64,000 nt of DNA from Ceratopteris richardii (lineage: Eukaryota; Streptophyta; Polypodiopsida; Polypodiales; Pteridaceae): positions 91,973,018 to 92,037,017 of the forward strand of contig CM035432.1 in NCBI GenBank assembly GCA_020310875.1, given 5' to 3'. Below the pieces are notes generated by a model. The model did not search any database and had not been told where the DNA came from. It worked only from the letters and a program-made list of their open reading frames with translations. Positions 22,236 through 33,742 of the stretch are shown here, in pieces. Position 1 is the stretch's first letter; each line of letters opens with the position of its first letter. Both the position numbers and the translations under genes were made by a program.

Positions 22236-23509
22236 TCAGAACTGTACCCAATAAAAATACATTAATTTTCTACGATGTTGTTCAGGCACTAATGCATATG
22301 CCAAACAACCAAAAACATGCAGATGAGCAAGAGATGGCTTGCGATCATGCCAAGGCTCATATGGAGTGATAGACTGCAGCGCTTTAGTGGGACACCTGTT
22401 CAGTACATATGCTGCACACATGAAAGCCTCAAGCCAGAAACTATGTGGTAAAGCCTGACTCTTGACCATATACCTCGCCATCTCCATGAGTGACATGTTC
22501 TTTCATTCAACAACTCCATTCTGTTGAGGTGTATACGACATTGTACACTGGTGTTTTATCCCACGTTCAGCCAGAAATGCATTAAAATCAGAAGACATAT
22601 ATCCCCCCCTCGATCTGAACGGAGGGTGCCCATTTTACATGCTCATAGATTTTCGACCAAAACCAAAAACTGTTTGAAGCACATGGACACTTCGGACTTT
22701 GCCTTCAATGGATATACCCATGCATGGCTGGAAAAATCATCGATGAAAGTCACGAAGTAAAGATAATTCCCAAAAGAAGGTGTCTACATAGGACCATGGA
22801 CATCACTATGTACAAGCTGCAATTTCTAAGTAGCCCAAACTAAACCATTTTTTGGAAAGGACGAACGCTGTATTTTGCCCAAAATACAGCCTTCACAAAC
22901 ATGTTTTCTAGGTGCCTCAAGTTTGGGCAAAGAGGACACCATTTCAGATTTCTGCAGGCATAGCAAACTAGCAAAATTCAGATGACCAAAGCATGCATGC
23001 CAAAGCTTTGCATCTGACATAGCCTGAGAATCATTTATTGCACATGCCAAATCATTTACAGATCTTTCATAGTCTATGAGCTTATACAGCCCATGACATA
23101 AAATGCCAGAAGCAATAATCACATCACCATTTGACAGATCATGAACTGTACACTTGTCATCAACAAATTTCACAACCAGGTCAATCTTGGCTAATGCAGA
23201 AACTGATAACAGGTTCTTCTTGATCCCTGGCACAAATAAAGCATCTAACAAAGTGAAAGAACTACCATCAGCAGTAGTCAAAATGATCTTACCAACTCCC
23301 ATAACAGGATAAGAGGAGTTGGCACATGTAACAGTATTCCCTATAGGGTCAAGCTCGAGTGAAGAAAAGAAACTGCGCTGCGAGGTAATATGTTTGGTCG
23401 CCCCACTATCAAAGTTCCAAACATCTGAGTCTATTGCAGACATGCACTGATCATGAGAAGATGGGTCAAAACTGCAAATAGTAGTAAACACCCATTCTTC
23501 TTCGTGCAC
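22236..23509 (-). pseudogene. Copia B protease and integrase
   Basis: 23509-22826 is open: protease WNFDSGATKHITSQ with intact D-S-G, then the pre-integrase HHCC region (LWHACFGHLNF...CEGCILGK). The integrase core (about 22820-22500) is broken by stops, though 'TPQQNGVVE' with the catalytic Glu can be read just before 22500. 22496-22236 holds the integrase C-terminal signature (LEAFMCAAYVLNRCPTKAL, HVFGCLAYALVP). Confidence 0.8.
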
Positions 23510-23521
23510 AAGATTAGCAGA

Positions 23522-24492
23522 CTACGTTTTTGGTGTAGAGGCTTCTGCAACAACCATTCTAGCCTCTTTCTTCTTTTCCTCTTTTGCAGCCAGTTTTGGA
23601 TAGTTCTTTATGATATGATCATTTCCTTTATAGTACTTACAAAATAATTTCTGCTTTTCTGTTTTTTTCTCATCTTTGTCTTGGTTCTTCGAATGTGCAG
23701 CATTTGTAGATTTTTGCTTACTAGTAGAAGAGCTCCATTTTCCTTTGCCCTTCTGACTAGCCAAGAAAGCTTGATCTGCAACACGCATAATGGACCTATC
23801 TGCCTGGACTGAACTTCCTGCAATAGAACAGAGACTAACTCCTCAAATGACAAGGCATTTGGATTGCCTTTCATCATCAACCGAAGAGTAGAAGCAAAAC
23901 TCTGATATGAATCAGGAAGACCATTCAGAACGGTCTGCACAAGTGAGCTATCTGGTATAACCTCATCAGCAGAAATCAATTGTTCCTTCAAGTCTTTGAT
24001 CTTTGTTAGGAAACTGTCCATAGAATCACCTTCATTCATGTGCTCACTCTCCAACTGTTTTCGGAGGTAAGCAACATGAGCCTCATTCGTAGCTTGGTAC
24101 AATGTGGTAAGTGTATCCCAAGCATCCTTAGTTGTTCTGCAAGAGCGAATGTGAGGAATAATGGCCCGTTTGACAGACAAAGTTATCAATGCATGTGCCT
24201 GGTCATCTCTACCATCCCAATGAATCTGCTCTACAGTAGGTGCAGCAGAAACTACAGAACGAATAGGAATATGCAGAATACCATCATCTTCGACACCTTT
24301 TGCATCAGCTTCAATACCTACAATTGTAATAGTTGTAGGTGTGATAGGACGTTTTTTGACACCCTGCACAATGTTCCATAGTCCTTTTGCAACCAACACA
24401 TGTTGCATCATATAAACCCATAACAGGTAGTTGGTACTATCCAACTTATCCTCAACAGCCAACATACGGAATACATCACTGCTTTCAGCCAT
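23522..24492 (-). pseudogene. Copia B Gag
   Basis: Starts at the ATG at 24492 (MAESSDVFRMLAVEDKLD), 287 bp after the primer site. UBN2-type Gag features follow: YLLWVYMMQHVL, TTKDAWDTLTTLYQ and a long helical part (LKEQLISADEVIPDSSLVQTV). The frame is open to about 23800, then continues in another frame (23788-23522: KGKGKWSSSTSKQKS..., CKYYKGNDHIIKNYPKL). In that segment the zinc knuckle has lost its standard Cys spacing (CKYYKGNDHIIKNYP). The C-terminal linker is Lys/Glu-rich. One frameshift and the damaged knuckle suggest it is non-functional. Confidence 0.8.
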
Positions 24493-24778
24493 GGCCGGTG
24501 ACTAAAATACCTTGATGCAGAAAATTGATTGTATCTCAAAAAGTTGAATAGAACTGCCCAGATGAATTCTGCAAAACCTGTAGCAAACTTCGAGACGCTT
24601 ATACTGGCGAATAGAAACTAGTATATACCTTTGGCACAAAAAGACGAAATAGCCTGCACAAGCACTATGATAGTGCGTTCGGAGGCCGAAACGAGCTGAG
24701 TATGCTCACGAAATTTTGTGCGAATCTGAGACTGCAAACGGAGGAGTGTCGACAATGCCCTAGATGAAGCGACGACCT

Positions 24779-24790
24779 GCTCTGATACCA
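24779..24790 (-). other. Primer binding site of copia B
   Basis: Minus strand TGGTATCAGAGC, a perfect initiator Met-tRNA site two bases from the LTR. Confidence 0.9.
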
Positions 24791-24792
24791 AT

Positions 24793-25019
24793 TGTTGGAG
24801 TTAGACATCTGCGGAAGCACGCAAATAGCACAAGGAAGAAGAAGAAGCTTGGAGCACAACACACAATATTGAATGTATTACTAGATGTACAAAGATAAGT
24901 AGCCCATTAGGGCAATAGGCGTATATAGAAGTCGAGGGAAAAAAACCTCCTAAAGAGGGAAAAAAGTGCCTCGGCGGTCCTAGAGTGTTCACACACATCA
25001 CTACCTAAATATATCAACA
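24793..25019 (-). repeat. 5' LTR of copia B
   Basis: Begins and ends, on the plus strand, TGTTGGAGTTAGACATC and ATATATCAACA. A short LTR of 227 bp with a conserved 'CCTCCTAAAGAGGGAAAAA' inner palindrome-like stretch. Confidence 0.92.
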
Positions 25020-25900
25020 AATGGAACTTTGCTTTGAAGCAAGCTCATCATAGGTGCTGCTATCGATGAATAAGAAGAGATGAATTTTCAATAGAAATTG
25101 GAAAGTCCTAGAAGTGACCGTACCTTGCCCTCATCCTGAAGACTAGGCCAAAATAATATAGCTCAGAACTTTAGGGGATCCATCTAAACCCCATCTTCTG
25201 ATACCACATGCTTTAGATACTCTATGCTCGGGAGAAACAACTGAGCCATCTCTAGATTAATTGTCTTATGTACATCATGATCTCTTACTCTAATCTGATG
25301 GTAGACATTTGTAAAATGTATTTTACCAAATACAACGGCTCCACCTATAGCATATAAAAGATCATCAATCCTGGGCATAAGATATTTGTGTCTGATAATA
25401 ATATTATTGAGTGCTTGGTATTCGATGCACATCCTATAAGATTCGATTTTCTTCACTAGAAGAACTAGTGTTGCAAAGGGTGAATAGCTGGGTCTAATCA
25501 GCCCTTTCTATAAATACTCGTCCACTACCTTGCGCACTTCATTCTACTCTTGCAAACTCATTCGAAATGGTTGTCAAGCAGACGAACTCGCTCCCAGTAC
25601 CAATTTGATTCTATGCTCTATGTTCTTGCAAGGAGGCAAAATAGAAGCTAATTCTTTTAGGAATAACTCTTGGAATTTTGTTCTCACTTTTGTTGAAAGT
25701 ACTAAAGCATTCCAACAAGAATTCATCATACTACATGCTGAATGCACAAAGTAAAAAAACTAATTAAACTTACAATCAACTTCAAGCAACTTAGTAGCAT
25801 TTACCAATCACATCTCTTGGAGATCTAGTTCTCCATGGATCAATAGTGACCTCCCCTCATGCTCAAACTTGATCACTTTACTTGGTTACTATTTATGATG
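25020..25900 (-). pseudogene. Gypsy K reverse transcriptase with internal deletion
   Basis: Minus strand. Upstream of RT: VRTKFQELFLKEL...LPPCKNIEHRI, then RMSLQE.NEVRKVVDEYL, and at 25456 the RT core (YRMCIEYQALNNIIIRHKYLMPRIDDLL, VFGKIHFTNVYHQIRV). From 'HKTIN' the sequence jumps to 'SIEYLKHVVSEDGV', a segment that normally lies after the active site, so the whole palm region with the YVDD-type motif is missing by an internal deletion near 25255. Stops at about 25170 and earlier. The following connection region ends at the target duplication of copia B. Confidence 0.75.
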
Positions 25901-27789
25901 TATTATAAATAGAAACACCAAACTTTCTTCTTGACATATCTTCCATTTGGAACTAACTTTCTTACTTGTAGACCTTGCATTGTTGTGTGATCAATCCATG
26001 TTGGAGAACAAACTTGCCTTGTCTAGTAAATCCAAACCTTGCGTTGTTTTGTAATCACTATTTACTAAGAATCTTGAGTACAACCTTGCTTTATTTACTT
26101 ACTGCACACCATGCCTTGCTATATAACTTTGTCTCACTCCCCGCTAGGGACTTAGACTATAGCCTTGCCTTGTTTACTCTTTGCAAACCTTGCCTTTTTG
26201 TATATCTTTGTCACTCTTGAATATTTGACCCATAGACTTGCCTTTCTATGTATCTTGGCCATTCTAGAGTTCCTGGCTTGCAGACTTGCCTTGATTTCTT
26301 AATGAAGATGAGTCCACCTAGGATCTCTATTCTTCACTCTTAGGTAGACAAATAAATGAAACTACCCCATCTACCTTTGTTAAACTATTATAGAATCAAG
26401 ATATGATTCCTTACAAAACTAGAAACTTTAAAGTCTATGCCTCAACTCCTAAATCTAGGAAGTTCTTACTTGACTTTTCTTTTACTATTTCCAACTATGG
26501 CGTTCTAATCAAACTTGATTTGTCCTTTTTATTCCACAAATATGAATTCTATACTTCTTGAGAAATAAACTTCTTTGTTCTATACACATAGAAATGTGCA
26601 CTAGAACTCATAGCTATGTAGTTATAGTAACTACCTATCAACTAGATACTTAATTTATTATAAGCATCCTAAACTTGTACGTATCCTTAGAGTTCTCTTG
26701 TAACGTTTCATTTTACCTTGAGACCTCTTACCTCTAAGTTCCTAATTCATGAGACCTTGGTAAAACTAGATCTTATCTCAATTTCTCCTTTCTGCAAAAG
26801 GGCAATTCTTTTTACTTGAGAATGTGTATGTCTTTCTAAATGTATTACTTTACATATGTCAAATCTTGAATTTATTTCTTTTGATCAAGATGCCACTTGC
26901 ATACTTCTAGATCATGGAATCTTTGAGGACGAACTATCCTTTATTCTAGGTTCTAACTAGACATCCTAGAATTCTTAGCTATGAACTACTAAGTTCCTTA
27001 TTCTAATGACCTTGGCAATATTTGCCCTTGTCTTAAGACCGCCCTTGGGCTTATCGTGGAATTAATTTTTCCCAAATAGTGATATCTACTAGATATCCAC
27101 AAGCTTATACAATTCGTGATCAAACTGCTACTAATCATTCATCTTGATCATTATATAATTTGGATATGTATACTCAAAACAAGTAAGTGGCATTCATCTT
27201 GATCATTATATAATTTGGATATGTGTACTCAAAACAAGTAAGTGGCAGCGGAAAAAAAAAAACAAATTACAAGCCTTTGCTCAATGAAACATGAAGAAAT
27301 AAGAAAACTTTAGTATGTCTATATGCTTGAATGCATATGCACACTAATTTTCTAAAAAATTCGGCAGCATAACAACACAATTTTGAAAACAGAAAAAAAT
27401 TTACGACAAGCAATTTTTGTGATAACGGTGTCGATAGGCATGATTTAACTATAAATAGACCAAAGGAGATTACACTGACAATTTATATTTTCCTCTTGCA
27501 AGAAAATACTTATCTATTCCTGCAACGAAGAATACATGCACTGCACAATACGAGTCCACGTCAAAGCTACATGTATACTCTAGGTACTATGCAAAATTGC
27601 ATGTCCTATATGAAATATGATGCGAAAAGCGAGCAACAATGCATATAAATTGACAAAGAGACTTATCTTGAGGTTCAAAAAGTAATTTTCACGTGTGTGC
27701 AGGTGCTGACAATGGTCCACCCTTCGTCGGAGTGGCGTGCCAAGTCTCTCCTGATAAATTATGCTTCGAAACGATGCTCGAAAGGGAGT
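25901..27789. other. Non-coding DNA with irregular CTTGCCTTG motif
   Basis: No gene or LTR edge is clear. Between about 25971 and 26295 the motif (A)CCTTGC(C/A/G)TT recurs nine times at irregular spacing of about 25-53 bases, mostly followed by T-rich text: a decayed minisatellite-like block. A TATA-like CTATAAATAG is at about 27451. 27580-27810 has a minus-strand open frame without a motif. The last part may belong to the LTR of copia D. Confidence 0.45.
27136..27245. repeat. Tandem duplication, 2 x 55 bp
   Basis: CATTCATCTTGATCATTATA... at 27136 and again at 27191, differing at one base (TGTATACTC versus TGTGTACTC). Nearly perfect, hence recent. Confidence 0.95.
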
Positions 27790-28075
27790 CATAAAAAGTA
27801 ATTTCATCAATTGTTACTATAATATGAGGATTGAGCTAAAGACCTAGCAGGTGTATAGACCAAAATAGCAAGTTTTGTGACACTAGCTATTCATGAAGTA
27901 GTCTGTTTTGATTCAATTGTTTCAAGCATCAACTCCAAAGTACATAGGTACTTTCTTGGTGTCATTTGCAAGCTAAAAAGGCCTACTACATAACTCTAAA
28001 TTGCATTAGGGCACATATATAGTAGCTTTTAGCAGTACCACCTCACTTCCTTGAGGTATCCATCCATCTCTTCCA
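27790..28075 (+). repeat. 3' part of copia D LTR
   Basis: Ends CCATCTCTTCCA before the primer site. About 27850-28075 aligns with 54470-54696 of copia E (AAAATAGCAAGTTTT, CATTTGCAAGCTAAAA.GGCC, CCATCTCTTC). The LTR start is not identified. Confidence 0.55.
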
Positions 28076-28079
28076 ATAA

Positions 28080-28091
28080 TGGTATCAGAGC
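28080..28091 (+). other. Primer binding site of copia D
   Basis: TGGTATCAGAGC, perfect match to the initiator Met-tRNA site. Confidence 0.9.
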
Positions 28092-28104
28092 AAGTTGACA
28101 TAAA

Positions 28105-29130
28105 ATGGTAGATGGTTTCCATTCTTTCATTGATCAATTGTACATGAATAATAATCCAACATGGTCCTTGAGGATTAAGATCTATTTACAATGAAGGATT
28201 CTCTATGGATACATATCCGGAGATGAGGAGATGCCCATATTCAAGAGCAAAGGTCAACCTACAAGAGAGGAGATAGAAAGACTCAACTCATGGTGTGTGA
28301 AAGATGCTTTAGCCAGGTCATATCTACCTACCTCTATTTTTTACTTCCTTCTTCCTCACATTAGGAATTGCAAAACCTCCCAAGAGACTTGGGATACTCT
28401 ATCTTCAGATTTTTCTTCCAATACAAGAGCTAGGAAAAATCAATTGTGGATTGAGTTTACTACTCAAAGGAAGCAACCTAAGTAGAATGTTTCAGAGTAT
28501 GGGACAAAGTAAAAGATGTGGTAGATCAATTGGCAAGCATAGGAGAGGACATTGAAGGGCAGCAAATAGTGAGATAGATAATCAATGGCATCAAGGTAGA
28601 TGATAAGTGGGAAGCCTTCACAACTGCTATGGATCTTTATATGGATATGCAAATCCTTGATCTTACCACTCTCATGGGGCAACTCTTTACCCATGAAGTC
28701 AAGCTAAAAAAAATGGAGAACCATCAAGAGGTAATAATTCTTCTGCCCTCTATACAGATAAAGGAAAGTCTAAGGATAAAGGAAAGAGCAAGAAAGTTGA
28801 AGATTAAGGTACTACTTCTCAAGCCAACTATGTAGAGAGAGGTAGGAATTCAAGAGGAAGGGGTAGAGGAGGTAAGCAAGGTAGGAAGAGACCTTTCAAC
28901 TCCTAACCCTGCAATATATGTGGACTGTCTAATCACACAATAGATGAGTGCTATAGGAACTTCAAGAACCAAAGAGGAAGAGGATTTCAAAGAGGTGGCT
29001 ACTCACAATCAAGAGGAAGATTCAACCATAATCAAGGACACAACCATGGGTAAATCAAGAAAAGACTTCAACAACTATACAGAGGATCAAGAGGATTCTC
29101 TTCTCATTATGAACATGACTTCAAAACAAG
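28105..29130 (+). pseudogene. Copia D Gag
   Basis: ATG at 28105 opens MVDGFHSFIDQLYMNNN and is soon interrupted. 28231-28485 is open with REEIERLNSWCVKDALARSY and LPHIRNCKTSQETWDTLSS, matching Gag of A and E. The zinc knuckle CNICGLSNHTIDEC is readable at about 28911-28952, followed by an Arg/Gly-rich linker. Several stops and frameshifts. Confidence 0.75.
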
Positions 29131-30060
29131 GTATGAATGATGAGCACCTCTTCTATATTGACTCAAGTTGTTCAAACCATGTTGCAGGCAATGTAGCTCT
29201 CCTATCTAATCTTGAGGAGCCCAAGGGAAAGCACCAAGTGTAGACATGTGATGATACCAAGCATTTAGTTGTTAAGGTAGGAAATGTCAAAATTTTTGAT
29301 GGAAATAGGATCAGATGGAGGAGGGTATTACTTCTCCAATGAATTTGATGCATTTTTACAGGATAGAGGTATCAAAAGGGAAATCACTACCAGATATACT
29401 CTTGAGCAAGATGGAGTAGCAAAGAGGAGGAACATATTGATTGTGGAAGCAGCTAGATCAACGCTAAATGAAAAAAGGTTGCCTAATTACTTGTGGCTAG
29501 AGAGTGTTTCTACTGCCACTTATCTTGTTAATAGGTTTACTTCTAAGTCCCTTGATGGGATGATCCCCTATGAGACATGGCAAACCATCACTTGAACATT
29601 GCAAAATATTTGATTGTGTTGCTTATGTGCATGTTCCATCTCGAATCAAAGGTACGTTAGACCCTAAGGTAGAGAAATGTATGTTCATAGGGTATGATAT
29701 AAATAAAAAAGGATACAGGTTTATAATCCATCCAACAAAGGATTTATGGTCAGTACAGATGTTGTATTTGATGAGAATGATTCTTGGTTTGAAAGTGAAT
29801 GCAGGAAGGTCAAATTGCCATATGACTTGGAAGAAGAATTTCCAAGTCTCTCCAAGGAGGAGCCAAGCATAATTGAAGACATCAAATAAGATAATGAGGA
29901 CACCATCAACTTGGAAGAGTTCAAAGCATGGGAATCAAAAGGAAAGGTCAAGATGAAGAGGTTGGAAGACATAACTGAGTCATCCAACCAAGCCATAAGG
30001 AGATCACAAAGAGAGAGTAAGAAGCCAATCTGATATGGGTATGATACTTCATTATTCACT
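29131..30060 (+). pseudogene. Copia D protease joined to integrase
   Basis: Protease reads FYIDSSCSNHVAGN (D-S-S in place of D-S-G). After VKVGNVKI the sequence passes directly to the second half of the integrase core, GSDGGGYYFSNEFDAFL, EITTRYTLEQDGVAKRRN, then LPNYLWLESVSTATYLVNR and FIGYDINKKGYR. The rest of protease, the HHCC region and the first catalytic Asp are deleted (by comparison with element A, some 700-800 bases). The catalytic Glu is replaced: 'GVAKRRN' where A has 'GVAERRN'. Confidence 0.75.
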
Positions 30061-30080
30061 AAGCATTCTATTTATCTAAT

Positions 30081-30960
30081 TGACGGCTCAAGCCATGACA
30101 AACAACTCCCACCACATTTACTTGCATGAATATGCCTTCTTTTATAATCAAATAAACTCACTCACTAATACCAAATGACTTTTTTAGGACTTTCAAAACA
30201 TAAAGAAAGAACAAATTTATTGTGACCTTGTATCATAAAGTTACACCAAGTTTGTTTTGGTTGATAATTGGTTACATCATGGTTCAACGCCATAGTCAAG
30301 TTGCACCCTCAACTTATATCTAGTTTGATCTAGTTAATCTTGGTTAGTTCCGGGTTCAACTCAGGGAAATGTCTATATATAGATGAGAGCAGCCAAGTCT
30401 CATTTTTCACTTAGGTACGAGTGCAGAGAGAGCACAGAGAGAAAACACATCAGAGAGAGAAAGCACATTGAAAGTAGAAAGGTTAGCAATTGAGAAGAAG
30501 GGTGCTCATAGAATATCTCACATGTAACCCAAATTTACAAAGCAAAAAACGATTCCAAAAAGATTTCAATATTTAGTCATTGCAAGTTTTGTAATTTTCT
30601 GTGAATGAGTTTGAATTTAGTTCCATCTCATGCATACTTAGTGAGTCCTATTTTGCAAGGGGTCAAATCTAGGCATCGCTCATGAGGTACTAGGTGATGT
30701 TAGGCATCATTTCTGAGGACCAAGTCAATGCTAGTCATTGACTTTATGTGGGAAGTCGATGCTAGGCATCAACTTGGCAACCAAAGTTGATGCTAGGCAT
30801 TGACTTGGTCCTCAAAGATGATGCCTAGCATCCACTTGGCCCTCACATAAAGTGGATGCCTGGGATCAACTTGCTCTCAAGAGTGATGCCTAACATCGAC
30901 TTGGCGCTCAAGAGTGATGCCTAGCATCAATCCCTTGCAAAGAAGTTACATTTCATGTCC
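30081..30960 (+). repeat. LTR-like repeat G
   Basis: An 880-bp unit beginning TGACGGCTCAAGCCATG; its inverted relative is G' at 34572-35372. A TATA box (TCTATATATAGATG) at about 30372-30385 with the following 'GAGAGC...CACAGAGAGAAAACAC' leader looks like an LTR promoter. The 3' third is an array of short palindromes. No primer site follows, so it is a solo or truncated LTR inserted in D. The right end is unresolved (between 30945 and 31008). Confidence 0.6.
30668..30940. repeat. Array of imperfect palindromes in repeat G
   Basis: About nine units of the form (G)TNGATGCCTAGCATCNAC, each an imperfect hairpin, separated by spacers such as CTTGG(T/C)CCTCAA; period about 31-35 bp. Examples: GTCAATGCTAGTCATTGAC at 30724-30742 (perfect 7-bp arms) and GTCGATGCTAGGCATCAAC at 30755-30773. 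The core is the same as the palindrome in the LTRs of element A. Confidence 0.85.
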
Positions 30961-31420
30961 TTGGCTAAGCTTTTGCATCATATACTAGGGACATTGATAA
31001 GTGCTATCATAGTGAAGGGCTCGGTTGATGGATCAAGTCAATCACTAGTGTTCCAATAATGATCCACTCTACGAGCTTTTTCTCAGCGAATTTAAAGGTG
31101 GAAAAATAGATGGACGTACAACAAAGGATCAAATGAATGACAAAAAATTAGCCAACTTCGCATGACAAATTCATTTTCTTGTTTTTTTCTTAGTCTATTC
31201 ATATGTAGGGAAAGGAAGAGCCATAATTATTGTCAAGTTATCATTTCATTCTTAGCCAAAAGTAAAGTTATTCATGATTGTAAGACAAAGGAATATCCTT
31301 AACGAAGCCCTTATGAAGATCCCTATGGAAGTATGCGGAAGTTAACTAAACCTCTTTAATCCGCTTTCTTCTTCAAAGTAAAAAAATTTGGACATAGAAA
31401 AGCAATAATTTGTAAATGTT

Positions 31421-31797
31421 CTAGGCCAAAACCTTTCTCAGCCTATGAGAACCAACGAATCGATGGAGCACATTAGTTTTGGTGCATTCAAACAACTTAC
31501 ACATAGAAGACATTAAATATTTCACACCAGAAAGACGTGAGGCCTTAGGAATGAAGTGTTTTTCTCTTGCACCCGGTCTACCGAAGTAGAGATAAGTTCT
31601 AATGCATGGCACAACCTTTTCCGAAAGAAACAACGGCATACATTGTCTTCTCTTAAAAACTCAAGCCAATACTTAGGCTTGTAATGGATTTGTTCCAACA
31701 ATATGATGTATCTGCATCTCCTCAAATCAAGTAATGAGAGAAAGCTTACATTGAATGTTGATCGACATGGTGGTAAACAAAATTGAACCAAACTCAT
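31421..31797 (-). pseudogene. Short ORF of repeat Y, not recognised
   Basis: ATG at 31797 opens a 91-codon frame (MSLVQFCLPPCRSTFNV..., RRCRYIILLEQIHYKPKYW). The copy at 53404-53559 shares the same ATG and reads with about 10 differences in 54 codons before the LTR of copia E cuts it. A second frame (31639-31421) overlaps the end and may be its frameshifted continuation. I do not recognise the protein; there is no catalytic motif, signal peptide or membrane segment. The shared ATG and frame in two copies are the only reasons to think it once coded. Confidence 0.3.
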
Positions 31798-32261
31798 ATC
31801 AAATTCTCAATGGAAAATACCTCGTAAAGGCAATTATTTTTCAGTATAAAGATAACATCTCAATAAGTAATCACGGTACTTAAGGGAGAAGAGGTGCTCA
31901 ACTTAGAGCTGTTCATTAAGCTTAGCAAGCGCAAAGATTTATATGCACACTCATATAAGTATATACAAAGACGTACATGCTAGATATTTATTTTAAAAAG
32001 TTGGACAAAGAAAATGATTTACATAGTCTCATGCGCAGCTAGGGAAAATTGTGTTCCATACACTTCGGTCATCTTCCTACTTCATCCATGAATTGATCAG
32101 ACGGAAAAAAACTTCTATCTCCGCATTTCTGATAAGATGATTCGTGAGTATTCTCTCTCTCTCTCTCTTCGTTTGTACCTGCTAGAAAAACCTCTATCCC
32201 TACACACAAAACCACGTATATATGCATACAGACATGTGCACGCACTTACTTTACTTAACAC

Positions 32262-32750
32262 ACACTCACACACACACACACACTCTTGCACATGCAAACC
32301 ACACACGACTTACACATGCATGCACATCACTCACTTAACACTCAAACATTACACACACATCTCATGCTAACAAACACACACACACACACACACTCACATA
32401 CACGTATATGCATACGCCACTCACCAATACATAGCTCACGCTCACACATACACACACCACGACTAACACAAGACACACATACACATATACAATTTTGCTC
32501 GTGCACTCATGTATCTTAGTTATTAGTTATTGTTTTGTCTATAGAGTTCCTTTCTTTTGTTTCATTAAGGTATCATTATGGCATAGGGAAACATATACAC
32601 CATACACACACATAACTACATACGTGCATATACATAGATATACACACATACATGCACAAGTCATTCGCATACACAAATTACATACAAAAACACATGCACA
32701 TAGGTATAGCTACACATACATTATCTCATATTCAAACACTCATATCTAGA
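32262..32750. repeat. (CA)n-rich simple-sequence tract
   Basis: Long runs of ACACAC with interspersed 'ACATGCA' and 'CACTCACA'. Open frames rich in His and Thr here are a by-product of the repeat, not genes. Its inverted counterpart is at 52310-52920. Confidence 0.9.
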
Positions 32751-32753
32751 AAC

Positions 32754-33742
32754 TCATAATTTTTGCAAACTACTAAACCATTCTGCATGACTGGTCATGT
32801 GATTTGAAGCACCTAAATCAACATACCAGACATTATCATTCGATTTTGAAACACCAACAGACATCGTATTCATCATGTGATGTTGAACCATGAACTTCTT
32901 CTGAGAATCATCCACACTTGTGGATGCATAGTTATTCTGCTGCCTTCTATTATTTTGATTCTTCAACCTGCAATCATGTTCAAAGTGTCCAGGTTTACCA
33001 CAATTCTAGCACCTTTAGTGTCATTACCTGAATCATTTTTTTGGAAATTTCTACGGCCTCTTTGGCTCCCCCTACCTCAAAATTGTCCTCTTCATCTTGC
33101 ATGATTCTATTGTTGACTTTGGTCTTAGTTACTATTTCCTCTTCCACTTTCGAAACCTGTATCTCTGCCTCTTCCTCTGCCAGAGTAGAATACCTGCTCA
33201 GAACTAGATTTTCCTTGGGAGTTTGAATCCTCACCAAGATTCTTTTCTTTAATAATTAGCATAGATACCAGATCAGCAAAATTCGGAACATTCACGCCAA
33301 TAGATGCAAGTGACTCACATATGCTTTTGATTTTCAAGGTGTAGTCACTTACCAACATGCTCTTCTTCTCTAATGTATGCAGCTCGTTCTTGAGTTGCAA
33401 TTTTCGTGCCTTTGTATTGGTCTCATACAATGTCACCAAACCATTCTAAGCCTCTTTTGGAGTCTTGGCATGGTGTATGTGTCCAATCATGCTATCCCAT
33501 ATGCTAACACATAGCCAGTACATTACCTTTTGTGCTTCTTGATTCCATTCCTCATATGCTCTTAACTGATATGCAGTCCGATTCCTTTCTGGTAACTAAA
33601 GAGCATTTTCATTCTCTCCTTCGATGTACTTCTAATAGCCTTTTACCATCAGGAAATTTGTCATTGTGAATCTCCAAGCATGGAAATTTTTCTTGTCGAG
33701 CTTATCGCTCATAAGCTGACTCATTCCATGTGCGTTTGCCAT
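32754..33742 (-). pseudogene. Copia I Gag and protease start
   Basis: ATG at 33742 (MANAHGMSQLMSDKLDKKNF), about 435 bp after the primer site. UBN2-type Gag: HAWRFTMTNFL, TPKEAWNGLVTLYE, ARKLQLKNELHTLEKKSMLVSDYT and SICESLASIGVNV (33439-33125 open). An Arg/Gly-rich SGRGRGRD region follows, then a damaged zinc knuckle and linker, and WYVDLGASNHM (protease, 32850-32815) with D-L-G as in J. The frame changes at least three times. It breaks off in the protease at 32754. Confidence 0.75.

Larger units (their letters stand above)
20035..25019 (-). mobile_element. Complete but decayed Ty1/copia element B
   Basis: LTRs at 24793-25019 (5') and 20035-20264 (3'), primer site next to the 5' LTR, polypurine tract next to the 3' LTR, and the perfect 5-bp target duplication AATGG at 20030-20034 and 25020-25024. 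The LTRs (227 and 230 bp) differ at about 14 positions plus a 3-bp gap, roughly 6 percent, so it is much older than element A. It lies in the RT-RNase H junction of gypsy K in the same orientation. All copia domains are present but frameshifted. Confidence 0.92.
27790..30060 (+). mobile_element. Degenerate copia element D
   Basis: Order: end of a 5' LTR (to 28075), primer site, Gag, zinc knuckle, protease, part of integrase. RT and RNase H are absent; the coding remnant fades at about 30060 where repeat G begins. An internal deletion joins the protease region to the integrase core. Gag and the LTR end are related to those of copia E (53559-55622). Confidence 0.75.
31009..32753 (-). repeat. 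Dispersed repeat Y, copy 1
   Basis: Three partial copies exist: this one; 52310-53558 in inverted orientation (matches 31640-32750); and 35920-36458 inverted (matches 31009-31400). In the minus-strand sense it runs from a CA/TG-rich part (32750-32260), through a CT-rich leader (32150), a short ORF (31797-31522), to the X part at 31400-31009. It is cut on the right by copia I at 32754. Its class is unknown; a gene fragment, a LINE-less retrocopy or an unclassified transposon are all possible. Confidence 0.6.

Noticed and set aside
27448..27460. TATA box of a gene
   Set aside because: CTATAAATAG is present but no coding region or leader follows; in this AT-rich region chance matches are expected.
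30668..30940. CRISPR-like array
   Set aside because: Units are degenerate palindromes inside an LTR-like repeat of a plant genome, spacers are alike and too short, and there are no cas genes.
32137..32749. His/Thr-rich open frames on the plus strand (and 52206-53045 on the minus strand)
   Set aside because: They are translations of CA/TG simple-sequence repeats; composition explains them entirely.
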